NCBI RefSeq assembly: GCF_023520795.1
Contig: NZ_CP046605.1
Location: 2,401,438 to 2,465,437 of the forward strand
Direction of reading: 5' to 3'
Origin: Corynebacterium accolens
GTDB taxonomy: Bacteria > Actinomycetota > Actinomycetes > Mycobacteriales > Mycobacteriaceae
DNA: 64,000 nucleotides
The notes below the pieces were generated by a model that was given only the letters and a program-made list of their open reading frames with translations, searched no databases and was not told where the DNA came from. Both the position numbers and the translations under genes were made by a program. Shown in pieces: positions 37,285-47,600 of the stretch. Within the stretch, counting starts at the first letter, position 1. Every line of letters begins with the position of its first letter.

Positions 37285-38259
37285 ATGCTGCACAGACTCA
37301 AAAAGCCGGATCCCCTCATCGTCCTCATCCTTGCGGCCGTGGCAATCGCGATCATTGCACCGGCCCGCGGCACCTTTGCTGACGTATTTGGGAACCTGAC
37401 GAATATAGCGATCGCGCTCTTGTTCTTCCTCTACGGCGCGCGCTTATCCACCCAAGAGGCCTTGAATGGCCTTAAGCACTGGCGGCTCCACCTCACCATT
37501 CTCGCGTTCACCTTCGTGATTTATCCCCTCACCGGTCTGGCCCTGCGGCCCCTTACCGGGTTCATCACTGACGATATGTACATGGGGATCCTATTCCTTA
37601 CGCTGGTCCCGTCCACCGTGCAGTCCTCGGTGGCGTTTACCTCCATTGCTAAGGGAAACGTATCTGGAGCAATCGTCTCCGCCTCAACCTCAAACTTGGC
37701 CGGCGTCTTCATCACGCCCGTCCTGGTCATGTTGCTCATGGGTACTGGTTCCGGCCTGCATATCGATACCTCGGTCTTTGGGGAAATTTCCCTCTTGCTT
37801 CTCGCGCCATTCATATTGGGCCAATTAACCCGGCGCTGGATTGCGGACTTCGCTCAGAGCAAGGCCACAAAGGTGGTGGACCGCGGCTCCATTGCCATGG
37901 TGGTCTATTCGGCCTTTTCTAAGGGCGTGGTCGATGGAATTTGGTCCTCCATCTCTGTCTGGGAGATCGCGTTCCTCGTGGTTTTCGCCGCAGCCTTCGT
38001 CATCTTCATGTTGTGGCTGACGCGGTTTATCTCCAGAAAACTAGGATTCTCACGCGCCGATATCATCGCTATCCAATTCTGCGGATCCAAGAAGTCCTTG
38101 GCCACTGGCCTTCCCATGGCCTCGGTCATCTTTGCCTCAGGGTCAACATCGCTCGGGCTATTGATCCTCCCGCTCATGATTTACCACCAGGTGCAGCTAC
38201 TGATCTGTTCTGTGTTGGCCTCCCGGTACGCGCAGGAGGACGAGGAGCAACTACACTAA
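37285..38259 (+). CDS. Bile acid:sodium symporter family (BASS-like) transporter
   Basis: 324 residues, about 10 membrane helices, of the SBF-like subgroup found in bacteria (YfeH type): LLFFLYGARLS near residue 50, VPSTVQSSVAFTSIAKGN and CGSKKSLATGLPMA in the two cation-binding crossover regions. Substrate unknown; known relatives carry organic anions. TACACT (37272-37277) lies 7 bases before the ATG. The next small gene follows after 6 bases. Confidence 0.8.
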   Translation: MLHRLKKPDPLIVLILAAVAIAIIAPARGTFADVFGNLTNIAIALLFFLYGARLSTQEALNGLKHWRLHLTILAFTFVIYPLTGLALRPLTGFITDDMYMGILFLTLVPSTVQSSVAFTSIAKGNVSGAIVSASTSNLAGVFITPVLVMLLMGTGSGLHIDTSVFGEISLLLLAPFILGQLTRRWIADFAQSKATKVVDRGSIAMVVYSAFSKGVVDGIWSSISVWEIAFLVVFAAAFVIFMLWLTRFISRKLGFSRADIIAIQFCGSKKSLATGLPMASVIFASGSTSLGLLILPLMIYHQVQLLICSVLASRYAQEDEEQLH

Positions 38260-38265
38260 GTGCCC

Positions 38266-38574
38266 ATGGCTAATTACCTTTATGTGCGCACCGAACTGAC
38301 CGTCCCGGGAGTGGGCTCAGCGGTCCACCTCGCAGAATTAGAAGAACTCGACGCCCAACGCTGCCGCATGCACCGCATGATCGCTTTGGATCCCGCGGAC
38401 TCCGTGGTCGGGGTAGCGACCCCGAATAGTTCCACGGGAAACGTGGACACGCCGCAAGAAGTGGTTCCGCACCCCGATACTTACGATGAGTTCCCGGATA
38501 TTAGCGCCCAATACATGGACCAAGAACAATTTGAAGCGCTGTGGACGGAAGCCACCACCAAGTTTGGGCTTTAG
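38266..38574 (+). CDS. Small conserved hypothetical protein
   Basis: 102 residues, soluble and acidic, with a repeated acidic/aromatic tail. It follows the BASS gene after 6 bases and is probably cotranscribed. A GTG at 38260 is an alternative start. No family recognised with certainty. Confidence 0.6.
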   Translation: MANYLYVRTELTVPGVGSAVHLAELEELDAQRCRMHRMIALDPADSVVGVATPNSSTGNVDTPQEVVPHPDTYDEFPDISAQYMDQEQFEALWTEATTKFGL

Positions 38575-38585
38575 CTAAGAGCGGG

Positions 38586-38918
38586 CTACAGCACCACGTT
38601 CACCAGCAGCATGTAGAACGCGGTACCGCCGAAGATGGATAATCCGGAATCCCGCTTCCACTTGTGCAGTCCGGCGGTGACCAGCACGCCCAAGAGCACC
38701 GGCCACAGGCCGCCGGTGCCATCCGCCTGTCCGGCAACGGCATAGACCACCAGGATGGTCATGACGCCTACGGGCATCATCAAGCCCAGCAGCGAAAAGA
38801 ACTCGCTGTCCTTCATCCACTTCTTTGCGGAGAAGGGAAGCTCCCGCAATAAGACGGTTACGATGCCTACAGGGATGAGCACTGCAGCAATCGCGCCTAA
38901 ACTGACTCCAGCTGGCAT
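38586..38918 (-). CDS. brnE: Branched-chain amino acid exporter small subunit (AzlD/BrnE)
   Basis: 110 residues with four likely membrane helices, AzlD family. It directly follows the large subunit gene with no spacer. With AzlC/BrnF it exports isoleucine, leucine, valine and methionine in C. glutamicum. The Lrp gene often found next to brnFE is absent here. Confidence 0.8.
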   Translation of the reverse strand: MPAGVSLGAIAAVLIPVGIVTVLLRELPFSAKKWMKDSEFFSLLGLMMPVGVMTILVVYAVAGQADGTGGLWPVLLGVLVTAGLHKWKRDSGLSIFGGTAFYMLLVNVVL

Positions 38919-39650
38919 TTAGTTCTCCTCCTTCACGGTCGTGGAGGCAAGGGGCTGCAGCCGCCAGGTAAGCGCGTTATCCACGCGAGGCGATAGGTAG
39001 CGAATGATGAGCAATAAGAAATAGGCGCTCAGAGAGACCATTAGCAGCTGCCCTGGGGTAATGAATGCGGCGAGGATGCCCAAGGCCGCGGCCGATAGCG
39101 GGAGGGACAGATCCTGATTATTGCGGAAGGAGTCCATCGCTAGAACGACGAATAGGGCTACGAGGGCGAATTCCATTCCCTCGACGGAAGAGGGGATTAC
39201 CTGGCCGGCGAGCGCGCCAACGATGCCGCCGCCTACCCACAGAATTTGGCAAAAGATTTGTATGCTCAAAATGCGGGTGCCGGTAAGCCGCTCCTCGAGC
39301 GGGAGCGCCGAGACGATGGCATACGTTTCATCCGTGAGGGCATAGGTGGAATAGGCCTTGCCCACGGGGGAATTAATCCGTTTGCGGGGGAATGTTAGCC
39401 CATAGAAGATATGGCGGAAATTCACCATAAACCCGGTAAGGAGCGAGGACAGCGCGGAGACACCACCGGTAACCATGGAAATGGCGAGAAACTCCATTGA
39501 ACCGGCGTAGATAACGATGGAAAATATGGGCGTCCACCACCAGCTAAAGCCGGATTGCACCATCAAGAGGCCAAAAGCCAAGCCCAATGGAATTAGCCCG
39601 AGAGCCGCCGCCCACGTGTCTTTAATGCCCTTGTGGATTTCCTCGCGCAT
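38919..39650 (-). CDS. brnF: Branched-chain amino acid exporter large subunit (AzlC/BrnF)
   Basis: 243 residues, AzlC family with GLIPLGLAFGLLMVQSG near the N-terminus, SMEFLAISMV and the loop FRHIFYGLTFP. Forms the export channel with BrnE. Located 39 bases downstream of yqgE on the same strand. The name follows the C. glutamicum system. Confidence 0.82.
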   Translation of the reverse strand: MREEIHKGIKDTWAAALGLIPLGLAFGLLMVQSGFSWWWTPIFSIVIYAGSMEFLAISMVTGGVSALSSLLTGFMVNFRHIFYGLTFPRKRINSPVGKAYSTYALTDETYAIVSALPLEERLTGTRILSIQIFCQILWVGGGIVGALAGQVIPSSVEGMEFALVALFVVLAMDSFRNNQDLSLPLSAAALGILAAFITPGQLLMVSLSAYFLLLIIRYLSPRVDNALTWRLQPLASTTVKEEN

Positions 39651-39689
39651 ACGGGTCAGTGTAACCGATCACATACCGGCCGCTAGGAA

Positions 39690-40286
39690 TTAATTATCAT
39701 CCACATTCACGGGATAGGTGGAATACAGCGGCAGGGGCATTGGCTGGCGTTTCATGACATCGGCCCAAAGATCGGCCGGGCCTGGGGCCACCACATCCTG
39801 TGCTAGGGCGGGTGCTACGAACCATTCACCGGCCTCGATTTCTTCCTCCAGCTGCCCGGGACCCCACTCGGCGTAGCCGGCGAACATGCGCATGCCGGTG
39901 ACCAGTGGCTCGATATCTTCCGGGTTGGAGCGCAAATCCACGTGCGCTAGACGCGGTGCGAGGCGGTTGAGTTGTTCTTCTTTATCTGGGTCCACGCCTT
40001 GCTTGGTCTGCGCCAGGCCCACGACGGATTGCTGGTTGAGCGGACCACCGATATACAGTGCCTGTGGTTTAGCAACGACGGGCATCCATTCTGGGAGCAC
40101 GTTAAAAATGGCTACCTCTGAGCGCTTGGTCAGGTCCACGCCAAAGGTCATCATGTCATTGTGCTCGACCAATAAGATGACGGAGCGGGCGAATTCCGGG
40201 GACAACATCCCCGGTGCGGACACGAGTAATTGCCCAGGGGCGGGATCGTTGCGCTCGAGGGCATTAAATAATCTATCGGCAAACAT
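39690..40286 (-). CDS. YqgE/AlgH family protein
   Basis: 198 residues: QLLVSAPGML, FARSVILLVEHND, GGPLNQQSV and FAGYAEWGPGQLEEEI are the family signatures. Biochemical role unknown. The ATG at 40286 shares one base with the pcnA stop (TGATG), so it is translationally coupled to pcnA; GTG 40289 is an alternative. Confidence 0.85.
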   Translation of the reverse strand: MFADRLFNALERNDPAPGQLLVSAPGMLSPEFARSVILLVEHNDMMTFGVDLTKRSEVAIFNVLPEWMPVVAKPQALYIGGPLNQQSVVGLAQTKQGVDPDKEEQLNRLAPRLAHVDLRSNPEDIEPLVTGMRMFAGYAEWGPGQLEEEIEAGEWFVAPALAQDVVAPGPADLWADVMKRQPMPLPLYSTYPVNVDDN

Positions 40287-41722
40287 CACTGTTTAGACTC
40301 CCACCACTGGCGCAACTTCGCAATAGCTTCTTCCCGCTCGAGGGGGCCGTACTCCAGGCGCATTTCCTTCAAATAGGACCACGCCTGTCCCACTTCGGGG
40401 CCAGGGGAGAGGCCTAGGATCTCCATGATCTCGTTGCCATCGAGATCCGGGCGCACCCGCGCGAGGTCTTCCTTGCGGCCAATCTCCTCGATTCGCTCCT
40501 CCAATTGGTCATAGGTGCGCTGCAAACGCCGCGCCTTCTTGGCATTGCGGGTAGTGCAATCGGCGCGCACCAGCTTGTGCAGGCGGGGGAGGAGGTCACC
40601 GGCATCGTTGACGTAGCGCCGCACGGCAGAATCGGTCCATTGATTTTCCCCAAAACCGTGGAACCGCATGTGCAGGTAGACCAGCTGGCCAATGTCTTCC
40701 GTCGTGGCCTTGGGATATTTCAGCTTCCGCAGGCGCTTGCGCGTCAGCTTGGCGCCCACCACCTCGTGGTGGTGGAAAGAAACCTTGCCGTCGGTGTTAT
40801 CGAAGGTATCGGGCTTGCCGATGTCATGCAGCAACGCCGCCCACCGCAAAACCAGGTCCGGGCCGTCTTCTTCTTGATCCATGGCCTGGCGCAGCACCTT
40901 CAGCGAGTGCGCATAGACATCCTTGTGCTGGGCGTGCTCGTCCGTGGTCATGCGCAGGGCAGGGATCTCCGGGAAGATGTAATCCGCAATCCCGGTATTG
41001 ACCAGCAGATCGATGCCATCCCACGGCGCTTTGCCGCACATGAGCTTATCCAACTCCACTTGGACGCGCTCTACCGTGATGCGCTGAATCTCTGCCGCCA
41101 TATCGCGCATAGCGGCTACCACGCGGTCTGCCACGTGAAACTCCAATTGGGATGCAAAGCGCGCGGCGCGCAGCATCCGCAGCGGATCATCGTGGAAGGA
41201 GATTTCCGGTTTATCCGGAGTATCGAGCACCTTATTGGCCACATCGTGGAGGCCGCCGAGGGGATCGTGGAACTCAAAGGTGGCATCGGCAAGCAGCTCA
41301 ATGGCCATGGCGTTGACCTTGAAATCGCGCCGCACCAGATCGCCCTCCAGGCTATCGCCGTAGATGACCTCGGGGTTGCGGGACTGCCCATCATAGGAAT
41401 CGGAGCGGAAGGTGGTGATTTCAATCTGCTGGCCCTTGTACACGGCGGACACGGTGCCATAGGCAATGCCGGTATCCCATACCGTTTCGGCCCACTCATC
41501 CAGGATTTCCTTGACCACCTCCGGGCGCGCTGGGGTGGTGAAGTCCAGATCATTGCCCAAGCGGCCGAGGAGCGCATCGCGCACCGAGCCGCCCACAAGA
41601 TAGAGGGCATGTCCGCGGGCGCTGAATTTCTCCACCAGCCCGCTCAATAAGCCACTGAGCGAGTTCACGGTAGACTCCGCGCGCGCAAGAACGCCGATTA
41701 ACTGAGTGTCCTGAAAATTCAC
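40286..41722 (-). CDS. pcnA: CCA tRNA nucleotidyltransferase / poly(A) polymerase family
   Basis: 478 residues. The nucleotidyltransferase head has [13 protein letters not shown] and the metal-binding [16 protein letters not shown] and [12 protein letters not shown] are the RNA-binding conserved blocks; an HD domain follows (LLHDIGKP). Adds or repairs the CCA end of tRNA. The start is GTG 41722: TAGACT on the minus strand (41730-41735) is 7 bases upstream, so it is leaderless. The open frame extends to 41890 but would overlap the divergent NUDIX gene and is arginine-rich shadow sequence. Confidence 0.9.
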   Translation of the reverse strand: MNFQDTQLIGVLARAESTVNSLSGLLSGLVEKFSARGHALYLVGGSVRDALLGRLGNDLDFTTPARPEVVKEILDEWAETVWDTGIAYGTVSAVYKGQQIEITTFRSDSYDGQSRNPEVIYGDSLEGDLVRRDFKVNAMAIELLADATFEFHDPLGGLHDVANKVLDTPDKPEISFHDDPLRMLRAARFASQLEFHVADRVVAAMRDMAAEIQRITVERVQVELDKLMCGKAPWDGIDLLVNTGIADYIFPEIPALRMTTDEHAQHKDVYAHSLKVLRQAMDQEEDGPDLVLRWAALLHDIGKPDTFDNTDGKVSFHHHEVVGAKLTRKRLRKLKYPKATTEDIGQLVYLHMRFHGFGENQWTDSAVRRYVNDAGDLLPRLHKLVRADCTTRNAKKARRLQRTYDQLEERIEEIGRKEDLARVRPDLDGNEIMEILGLSPGPEVGQAWSYLKEMRLEYGPLEREEAIAKLRQWWESKQ

Positions 41723-41729
41723 GGGTGAG

Positions 41730-41742
41730 AGTCTACTACGAT
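41730..41742. promoter_or_regulatory. Overlapping divergent -10 hexamers of pcnA and the NUDIX gene
   Basis: TAGACT on the minus strand (41730-41735) and TACGAT on the plus strand (41737-41742) are one base apart. Each is 7-8 bases from a start codon, leaving 28 bases between the two genes. The polymerases would compete, so the genes are probably expressed in alternation or at balanced levels. Confidence 0.5.
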
Positions 41743-41750
41743 TGGCAGGG

Positions 41751-42416
41751 ATGACTAACCAAGAACAAGGCTCCGCGCAAGGCCCCTCCAAAGGAGGCGG
41801 CCGTAGCCGTAATCGGCGCCGGCGCCGGCGGCGGCCGGATAACCGCACGCGCCGCACTAACCAGCAGCGCAGGCAGCAACGCGGTGGCAATAATCATGGC
41901 ACCTCCACCGTCATGGAGACCCGCGATGAAACCTCGGCGGGCGGGCTCGTAATCTCCGGGCTGGCCGAGTGCGTCGACGGCAACGGTAAAGCGGACCTGT
42001 CCCGCGTCTACGTGGCTCTTATCGGGCGCCTAGACCGTCGCGGGCGTTTATTGTGGTCCATGCCTAAGGGGCATGTGGAAAATGGCGAGGCCAAGGAGGT
42101 CACCGCGGAGCGCGAGGTATGGGAAGAAACCGGCATTTCCGGCGAGGTTTTCGCTGACCTCGGGGTGATCGATTATTGGTTCGTCTCTGATGGCGTGCGC
42201 ATTCACAAGACGGTGCACCACCACCTCCTGCGTTTTGTGGACGGCATCATGAACGATGAGGATCCAGAGGTGACCGAGGTGTCCTGGATCCCCGTTTCTG
42301 AACTCATCGAGCACTTGGCGTACGCGGACGAACGCAAGCTCGCGCGCATCGCGCACGATCTCCTCCCCGATCTCGCACGAAAGGAAGCCGACGCAGGGAA
42401 AGCGACCCCACGCTAA
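41751..42416 (+). CDS. NUDIX hydrolase (MutT4-like)
   Basis: 221 residues. The first ~55 are basic and low-complexity (runs of Arg, Gln, Asn), probably for nucleic-acid binding. The catalytic Nudix box is [23 protein letters not shown], matching GX5EX7REUXEEXGU. It probably hydrolyses a nucleoside diphosphate derivative. Orthologous in position to mutT4 beside pcnA in mycobacteria. The start is leaderless: TACGAT, 8 bases, ATG. It overlaps the next gene by one base. Confidence 0.85.
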   Translation: MTNQEQGSAQGPSKGGGRSRNRRRRRRRPDNRTRRTNQQRRQQRGGNNHGTSTVMETRDETSAGGLVISGLAECVDGNGKADLSRVYVALIGRLDRRGRLLWSMPKGHVENGEAKEVTAEREVWEETGISGEVFADLGVIDYWFVSDGVRIHKTVHHHLLRFVDGIMNDEDPEVTEVSWIPVSELIEHLAYADERKLARIAHDLLPDLARKEADAGKATPR

Positions 42417-44647
42417 TGCACCAGCGCCTGAAATCACTCGCCGCGGCTGGCGGTTGCGCGGTACTCGCCGGTTGGGGATTGTTCCTACCAAACGCGGCGG
42501 CCCAAATGGACTCTGCTCCGGACAAGCAGATGGATATCCAGGCTTGGCTGGGCGCGCGCGGCCCGGAGCGCGCCGATCTGGATCTTATCGATGCCCAGCC
42601 CTTTACCGTAGGCACTGACCTGCGGCTGCGCTTCCGCGTGCACAACCCCACCGATCAGCCCTTAGAAGATCTGCAGATAACTAGTCGGCGCGGCGATAGC
42701 GTGGCTAATGCGGCAGAAGCGCGGACGGAAATGGCCACCGGTGATTTTCCTTACTACGGCCCTGGCATGACCACCGCGCCGCTGCAACCAGGGGAAACCC
42801 GGGAATTAAGCTTTACCGTACCCAGTGGATTGGATGCCGAGCGCACCTTGGCCATCAATGAACCGGGCGCCTATCCGCTGCTCTTTACCCTGACCGGCAC
42901 CCTCGAGGGCGATGCGGTGAGTCTGGCGGAAGAGCGCTTTGTGCCCCAATTCTCTGACGAGGGCCCCACGGATGCCAAAGATGCCGCGGCACCGGAGGAA
43001 GCGGCACCGGAAGAAGATGACGCCGAAGCCGAGGATTCCCAACCCCACGATCTCACTGTGGTCTATCCCATCAGCGCGAACCTGGACATCGTCCCCGGCG
43101 GGCTTGGGGGAGAAGAGCTCATCTTGTCCTCGGATGATTTGGGGCATGAGCTACACAAAGGCGGCCGCCTCGATAGGTTGGTTTCTACCTACCAAGATCA
43201 TGATCTGCAGGGAGCGGGCTGCGTGGCCATCGATCCCGCGCTGCTCGATACCGTCAACCGCATGGCGCAAGGCTATACGGTCAATTCCACCCGCCCCGCG
43301 CAGGGCGATCGCCCCAAGCGCCTGCGCGATTCCTGGTCGCGGGGCAGTGACGATGACAAGGGAGTGCCGGGTGAGGCAAAAAATGACGCCGAGCGGTGGC
43401 TGGAGCGCCTGCGCGAGTTGGATTGTTTCATCGCCATGCCTTGGGCCAATGCGAATGCCTCTGCGGTGGCACGGGCCAATAATCCCGCCCTTCTCTTTGA
43501 GGGTTTGCAGCGCGGCAATCAAACCATTGAGCGCATCCTGAGCAAGGCACCGGCCAGCAATATCTTGGCGGTAGGTTCCGGTTATATTGACCAAAAATTG
43601 CCGGTGCCATCCCTGGTTGCGGATAATTCGAACTGGTCCGGCGAGGCCGCGACTTTCGATGCCTCCCTTGGCGCCCTGCTATCCCAAACCGGCTCCAAGC
43701 CGCAGACGGTTGGCTATTCCAACCCGGAGCTGCGCTATGACTACGCCAAAGATTCTGCTCTGTCTCGCGCCATCACGGGCGGGGCGGCCCTCAGCCTCGC
43801 GGGTGGGGAAGATACCGTGGCCAAGCTTCCCAACTACTTGGACCCAAGTGCGGCCGAGCATGCACTCGCCGCCGCGGAAGACTTGCTCGACTCCGGCCAC
43901 TCCCGTCCCCGCGGGATCAGCACAGTGGAATTGAAGCAGGGCGATCCAAACGCTCCCACTGGCAGCCCCTTTATCGATCCGGCGGTCTTTTCGGAGCCCG
44001 AATTGGCCCGCGTTGAACAACAGGCGCGCTATACCGATGAGCTGATGAATATCGTGGTGGATGACCCTGATATCACCATGACGCGCTCTGAATTCGTGCT
44101 GCCACTGCGCCGCGATCTCCTCAATTCCTTATCGCTTCATAATCGCGATAGCTTGAGCACCCACGCCGCAGCGCGCCAGTCCTTTTCCCGCACCATGGAG
44201 ATGCACTCCAATACGCTGCGGGATCTGCGCGATTCCGTCTCCCTCATCCCCCCGGGCAATGTTTATACTCGCGTATCTGAGTCATCGCCGCTGCTCATCG
44301 TGGCCGAAAATGGCCTGCCATTGCCGGTGGAGGCGAAGCTGCAATACGATGCCCCCGATGGCGCGCGGCTCAACACGCCCAAAAGCGTCCGTATTCCCGC
44401 TAAGGGCTCTATTACTGTATCCATGACCGCTGATATGCCGAAGGACGCGGATCGCACGGACATTGGGCTGTGGCTGGCCACTCCTAAAAACCAGACCATT
44501 TCGCAGCCCATCACTATCTCCGTGCAGACACGTGCCGGTATCGTAACCTTATACGCTGCCGGCATAGCCGGCGCTCTCGCGCTGGTTTTGGCTACGCTCT
44601 TTCGGCTTGGCCGTCACCGACGCAAAAATCACAAGGCTGAAAAGTAA
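42416..44647 (+). CDS. DUF6049 family envelope protein
   Basis: 743 residues with a signal peptide (AAAGGCAVLAGWGLFLPNAAAQ), a long extracytoplasmic region and one C-terminal helix (GIVTLYAAGIAGALALVLATLF) followed by a basic tail. An Ala/Glu/Asp-rich linker lies near residue 185-205. It sits between the NUDIX gene and murJ as in mycobacteria (Rv3909 position); the coupled location suggests a role with peptidoglycan export or assembly, but function is unknown. Confidence 0.8.
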   Translation: MHQRLKSLAAAGGCAVLAGWGLFLPNAAAQMDSAPDKQMDIQAWLGARGPERADLDLIDAQPFTVGTDLRLRFRVHNPTDQPLEDLQITSRRGDSVANAAEARTEMATGDFPYYGPGMTTAPLQPGETRELSFTVPSGLDAERTLAINEPGAYPLLFTLTGTLEGDAVSLAEERFVPQFSDEGPTDAKDAAAPEEAAPEEDDAEAEDSQPHDLTVVYPISANLDIVPGGLGGEELILSSDDLGHELHKGGRLDRLVSTYQDHDLQGAGCVAIDPALLDTVNRMAQGYTVNSTRPAQGDRPKRLRDSWSRGSDDDKGVPGEAKNDAERWLERLRELDCFIAMPWANANASAVARANNPALLFEGLQRGNQTIERILSKAPASNILAVGSGYIDQKLPVPSLVADNSNWSGEAATFDASLGALLSQTGSKPQTVGYSNPELRYDYAKDSALSRAITGGAALSLAGGEDTVAKLPNYLDPSAAEHALAAAEDLLDSGHSRPRGISTVELKQGDPNAPTGSPFIDPAVFSEPELARVEQQARYTDELMNIVVDDPDITMTRSEFVLPLRRDLLNSLSLHNRDSLSTHAAARQSFSRTMEMHSNTLRDLRDSVSLIPPGNVYTRVSESSPLLIVAENGLPLPVEAKLQYDAPDGARLNTPKSVRIPAKGSITVSMTADMPKDADRTDIGLWLATPKNQTISQPITISVQTRAGIVTLYAAGIAGALALVLATLFRLGRHRRKNHKAEK

Positions 44648-44667
44648 AAGTTGAAGTTGTATCCTCT

Positions 44668-47600
44668 ATGACCGAAAAAGATGGCCGCCAGGCCCACCAC
44701 GCGGAGAAGGCACCTGCAGGCGCGGTAGACCCCACGGATACCGCCCCCAATGCGAAAGAAAACCGTGTCCCGGTTACCGCCGGCGCGCGCGGCCGCATCG
44801 TGCGCGCCTCTCCGCCCGCACCAGTACCAGAAAAGCGGCCCACCCCCTCAGTGCAGAACACCACTGTTCCCCCTGAGGAAGATAAGTCCGCGCTGACTGG
44901 CCGCAATGCGGAGATCGAGGCCTCCAATCAGGATGTCATCCGCGCGACGGGAACGATGGCCATCGCCACGCTGCTCTCGCGCATCACCGGCTTCCTACGG
45001 CAGATGCTGATCGGCGCCACCCTTGGTGCCACGGTGGGTACGGCCTTCAGTAGCGCCAACCAGATCCCCAACCTGGTCACCGAAATCGTGCTGGGCGCGG
45101 TGCTGACCTCACTAGTGGTCCCGGTCTTGGTGCGCGCGGAGAAAGAGGACTCGGACCGCGGCGAAACCTTCGTCCGAAGACTTTTTACCCTGGCGTTTTC
45201 CATCCTGGGCATCGTTACCATCCTCTCCGTTATCTTCGCGCCATTCTTAACGAGGATGATGCTGCCTGAAGATTCCAAGGCCAATGCCGTACAGGCAACA
45301 TCATTGGCCTTCTTGCTCTTGCCGCAGATCCTGTTCTACGGCCTCTTCGCCCTCTTCCAGGCGGTCCTAAATACCAAGAATATCTTTGGCCCTGGTGCCT
45401 GGGCGCCGGTGGTCAATAACATCATTTCCATCAGCGTCCTGCTGGCGTATCGCTTCTTGCCAGGCCGCCTCGACCCGCACGATCCTACGCCGGTGGCGGA
45501 TCCACACATCATGCTGCTAGGCCTGGGCACCACCACGGCGGTGATCGTGCAGTGCTTGATCCTTGTGCCGTACCTGAAAAAGGCCGGCATCAACCTACGC
45601 CCGAAGTGGGGCCTCGATGCCCGCATCAAGCAATTCGGCGGCATGGCGCTGGCCATTATTACCTATGTGGCCATCTCCCAGCTGGGTTACGTGGTCACCT
45701 CCCGCGTGGCGGCGTATGCCGATGCCGGTGCGCCGCTGGTCTACCAGAACGCATGGCTGATGCTGCAGGTGCCGTACGGCGTTATCGGCGTGACCTTGTT
45801 GACCGCCATCATGCCGCGGCTTTCGCGCAATGCCGCCGATGGCGATGTCGATGCCGTGGTGCGCGACCTCACCTTGGGCACCAAGCTGACCTTCATCGCG
45901 CTTATCCCCATCGTCATTTTCATGACGGGCTTCGGCGTGCCCATCGCCCGCGCGCTATTCCAATACGGCGCCTATGGCGCAGATAGCGCAGAGCAGCTCG
46001 GCCTCACCATCAGTTTTTCCGCCTTTACCTTGATCCCGTATGCGTTGGTGCTGCTGCACCTGCGCGTTTTCTACGCCAGGGAAGAGGCGTGGACGCCCAC
46101 CTTCATCATTGCCGGCATCACGCTGACCAAGATCGTGCTGACCCTGCTGGCACCGCTGATGACCAGCAACCCGGACCGGGTGGTTATCCTCCTCGGTACC
46201 GCCAACGGTTTTGGCTTTGTCTCCGGTGCGGTCATCGGCGGCTTCCTGCTCAAGCGCAAGCTGGGCAGCCTGGGCGGTAAGGCCGTGACCCAGACGGTCC
46301 TCTGGTCCTCCGGTGCCGGCGCGGTCGGACTAGTTGTCTCCTGGGCGCTGTACTGGCTCATGCAATTGGTCTTGCCGGCGCAACTGCCTTCGATCGTCTC
46401 GCTGGTCAAGGTCGTCGTGCTGGGCATCGTCTTTGTGATTATCACCGGAATCGTCCTGTCCAAGTCCTCCCTGCCCGAGGTGCAGAACCTGGCGCGCGCC
46501 CTCCAGCGCATCCCGGGAATGTCCCGGTTCATCACGGTGGACAATTCCAAGGCCATCGAAGTCGAGGAACCAGACCTGCAGGAAATCCAGCCGGTCTATA
46601 CGCAGGATTCCTTCAACGCCACCTTGGTGCCGCCACCGATGTCCGCCGGTATCGTCCGCGGCCCGCGCTTGGTCCCCGGCGCCCCCGTATCGGACGGTCG
46701 CTTCCGCCTCCTGCAGGATCACGGCGCTGTATCCGGCGCCCGGTTCTGGCAGGCCCGCGAACAAGCCACCGGCCGCCTCGTGGCGCTGACGTTCGTCGAT
46801 ACCAATACGCAGGCGCCCATCGCGCCGTCGACGCCCACGGTCTCTGCCCGCCGCTCCGCCGAAATCTCCCGCAATACGCGGCGTTTGGCCGAGCTCAACC
46901 TAGAGACCATGGCGGATAATATCGAGATTTTGTCCTACCGCACCGGCTGCCTGGTGGTGGCGGATTGGTTTGAGGGCACCTCCCTCAAGCAGGTGGCAGA
47001 GGCAGATAACCTCGACCCCAATTCCGTCGCCCGCGCTACCGCGCCGCTGTTTGCCGATGCCGCCACCGCCCACGACGCCGGCCTCATCCTCGGCGTGGAG
47101 CACCGCGACCGCTTCCGCGTATCCACCTCCGGCATCGTCAAGGTTGCCTTCCCCGCGGTGCTGGATGGGACGTCTGCAGAAAGCGACCGCGAGGCCCTCA
47201 GCTCCGCGCTAAGCATGCTGGTCGAATCCACCGAACCATCGCCGAAGAAGCTGCGCGATATTTCCGATGACGCCAATCTCACCGCCGATGAGGCCGCAGA
47301 GCGCCTCGAAGAGGCACGGCTGGCCTTTGATGCCGCGGATGCAGAGAACCGCGAAGAGAAGCTGGAAGAGCTGCAGGAGGCGGAGGGGCTGACCTCGGCG
47401 GGCATCGCCAAGCGCCTGCGCGAATTCGCCCCAGAAGAGCAGGAAGAAAAGACGGAGGCCCTCCCCGTGGTCGTTGAAGATGAGCCCACGCAGGAAGAGG
47501 ATCCGAAGCAAGAACCCGGCTTTGGCGGCCGCGGTTACTCGGGCTCCGGCGTCGTGGTCATCGGCATTTTCGCCACCATCTTCGTCGTGGGCATGGCGGC

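Noticed and set aside
38429-38442. GTTCCACGGGAAAC as another parS site
   Set aside because: Two mismatches to the core and read in a different frame from all other intragenic sites.
41131-41142. CACGTGAAAC inside pcnA as a parS site
   Set aside because: Only the right half matches; the left arm has several mismatches.
41723-41890. N-terminal extension of pcnA with an Arg-rich stretch
   Set aside because: It overlaps the divergent NUDIX gene and lies upstream of the leaderless promoter; the Arg runs are the antisense of the NUDIX Arg-rich region.
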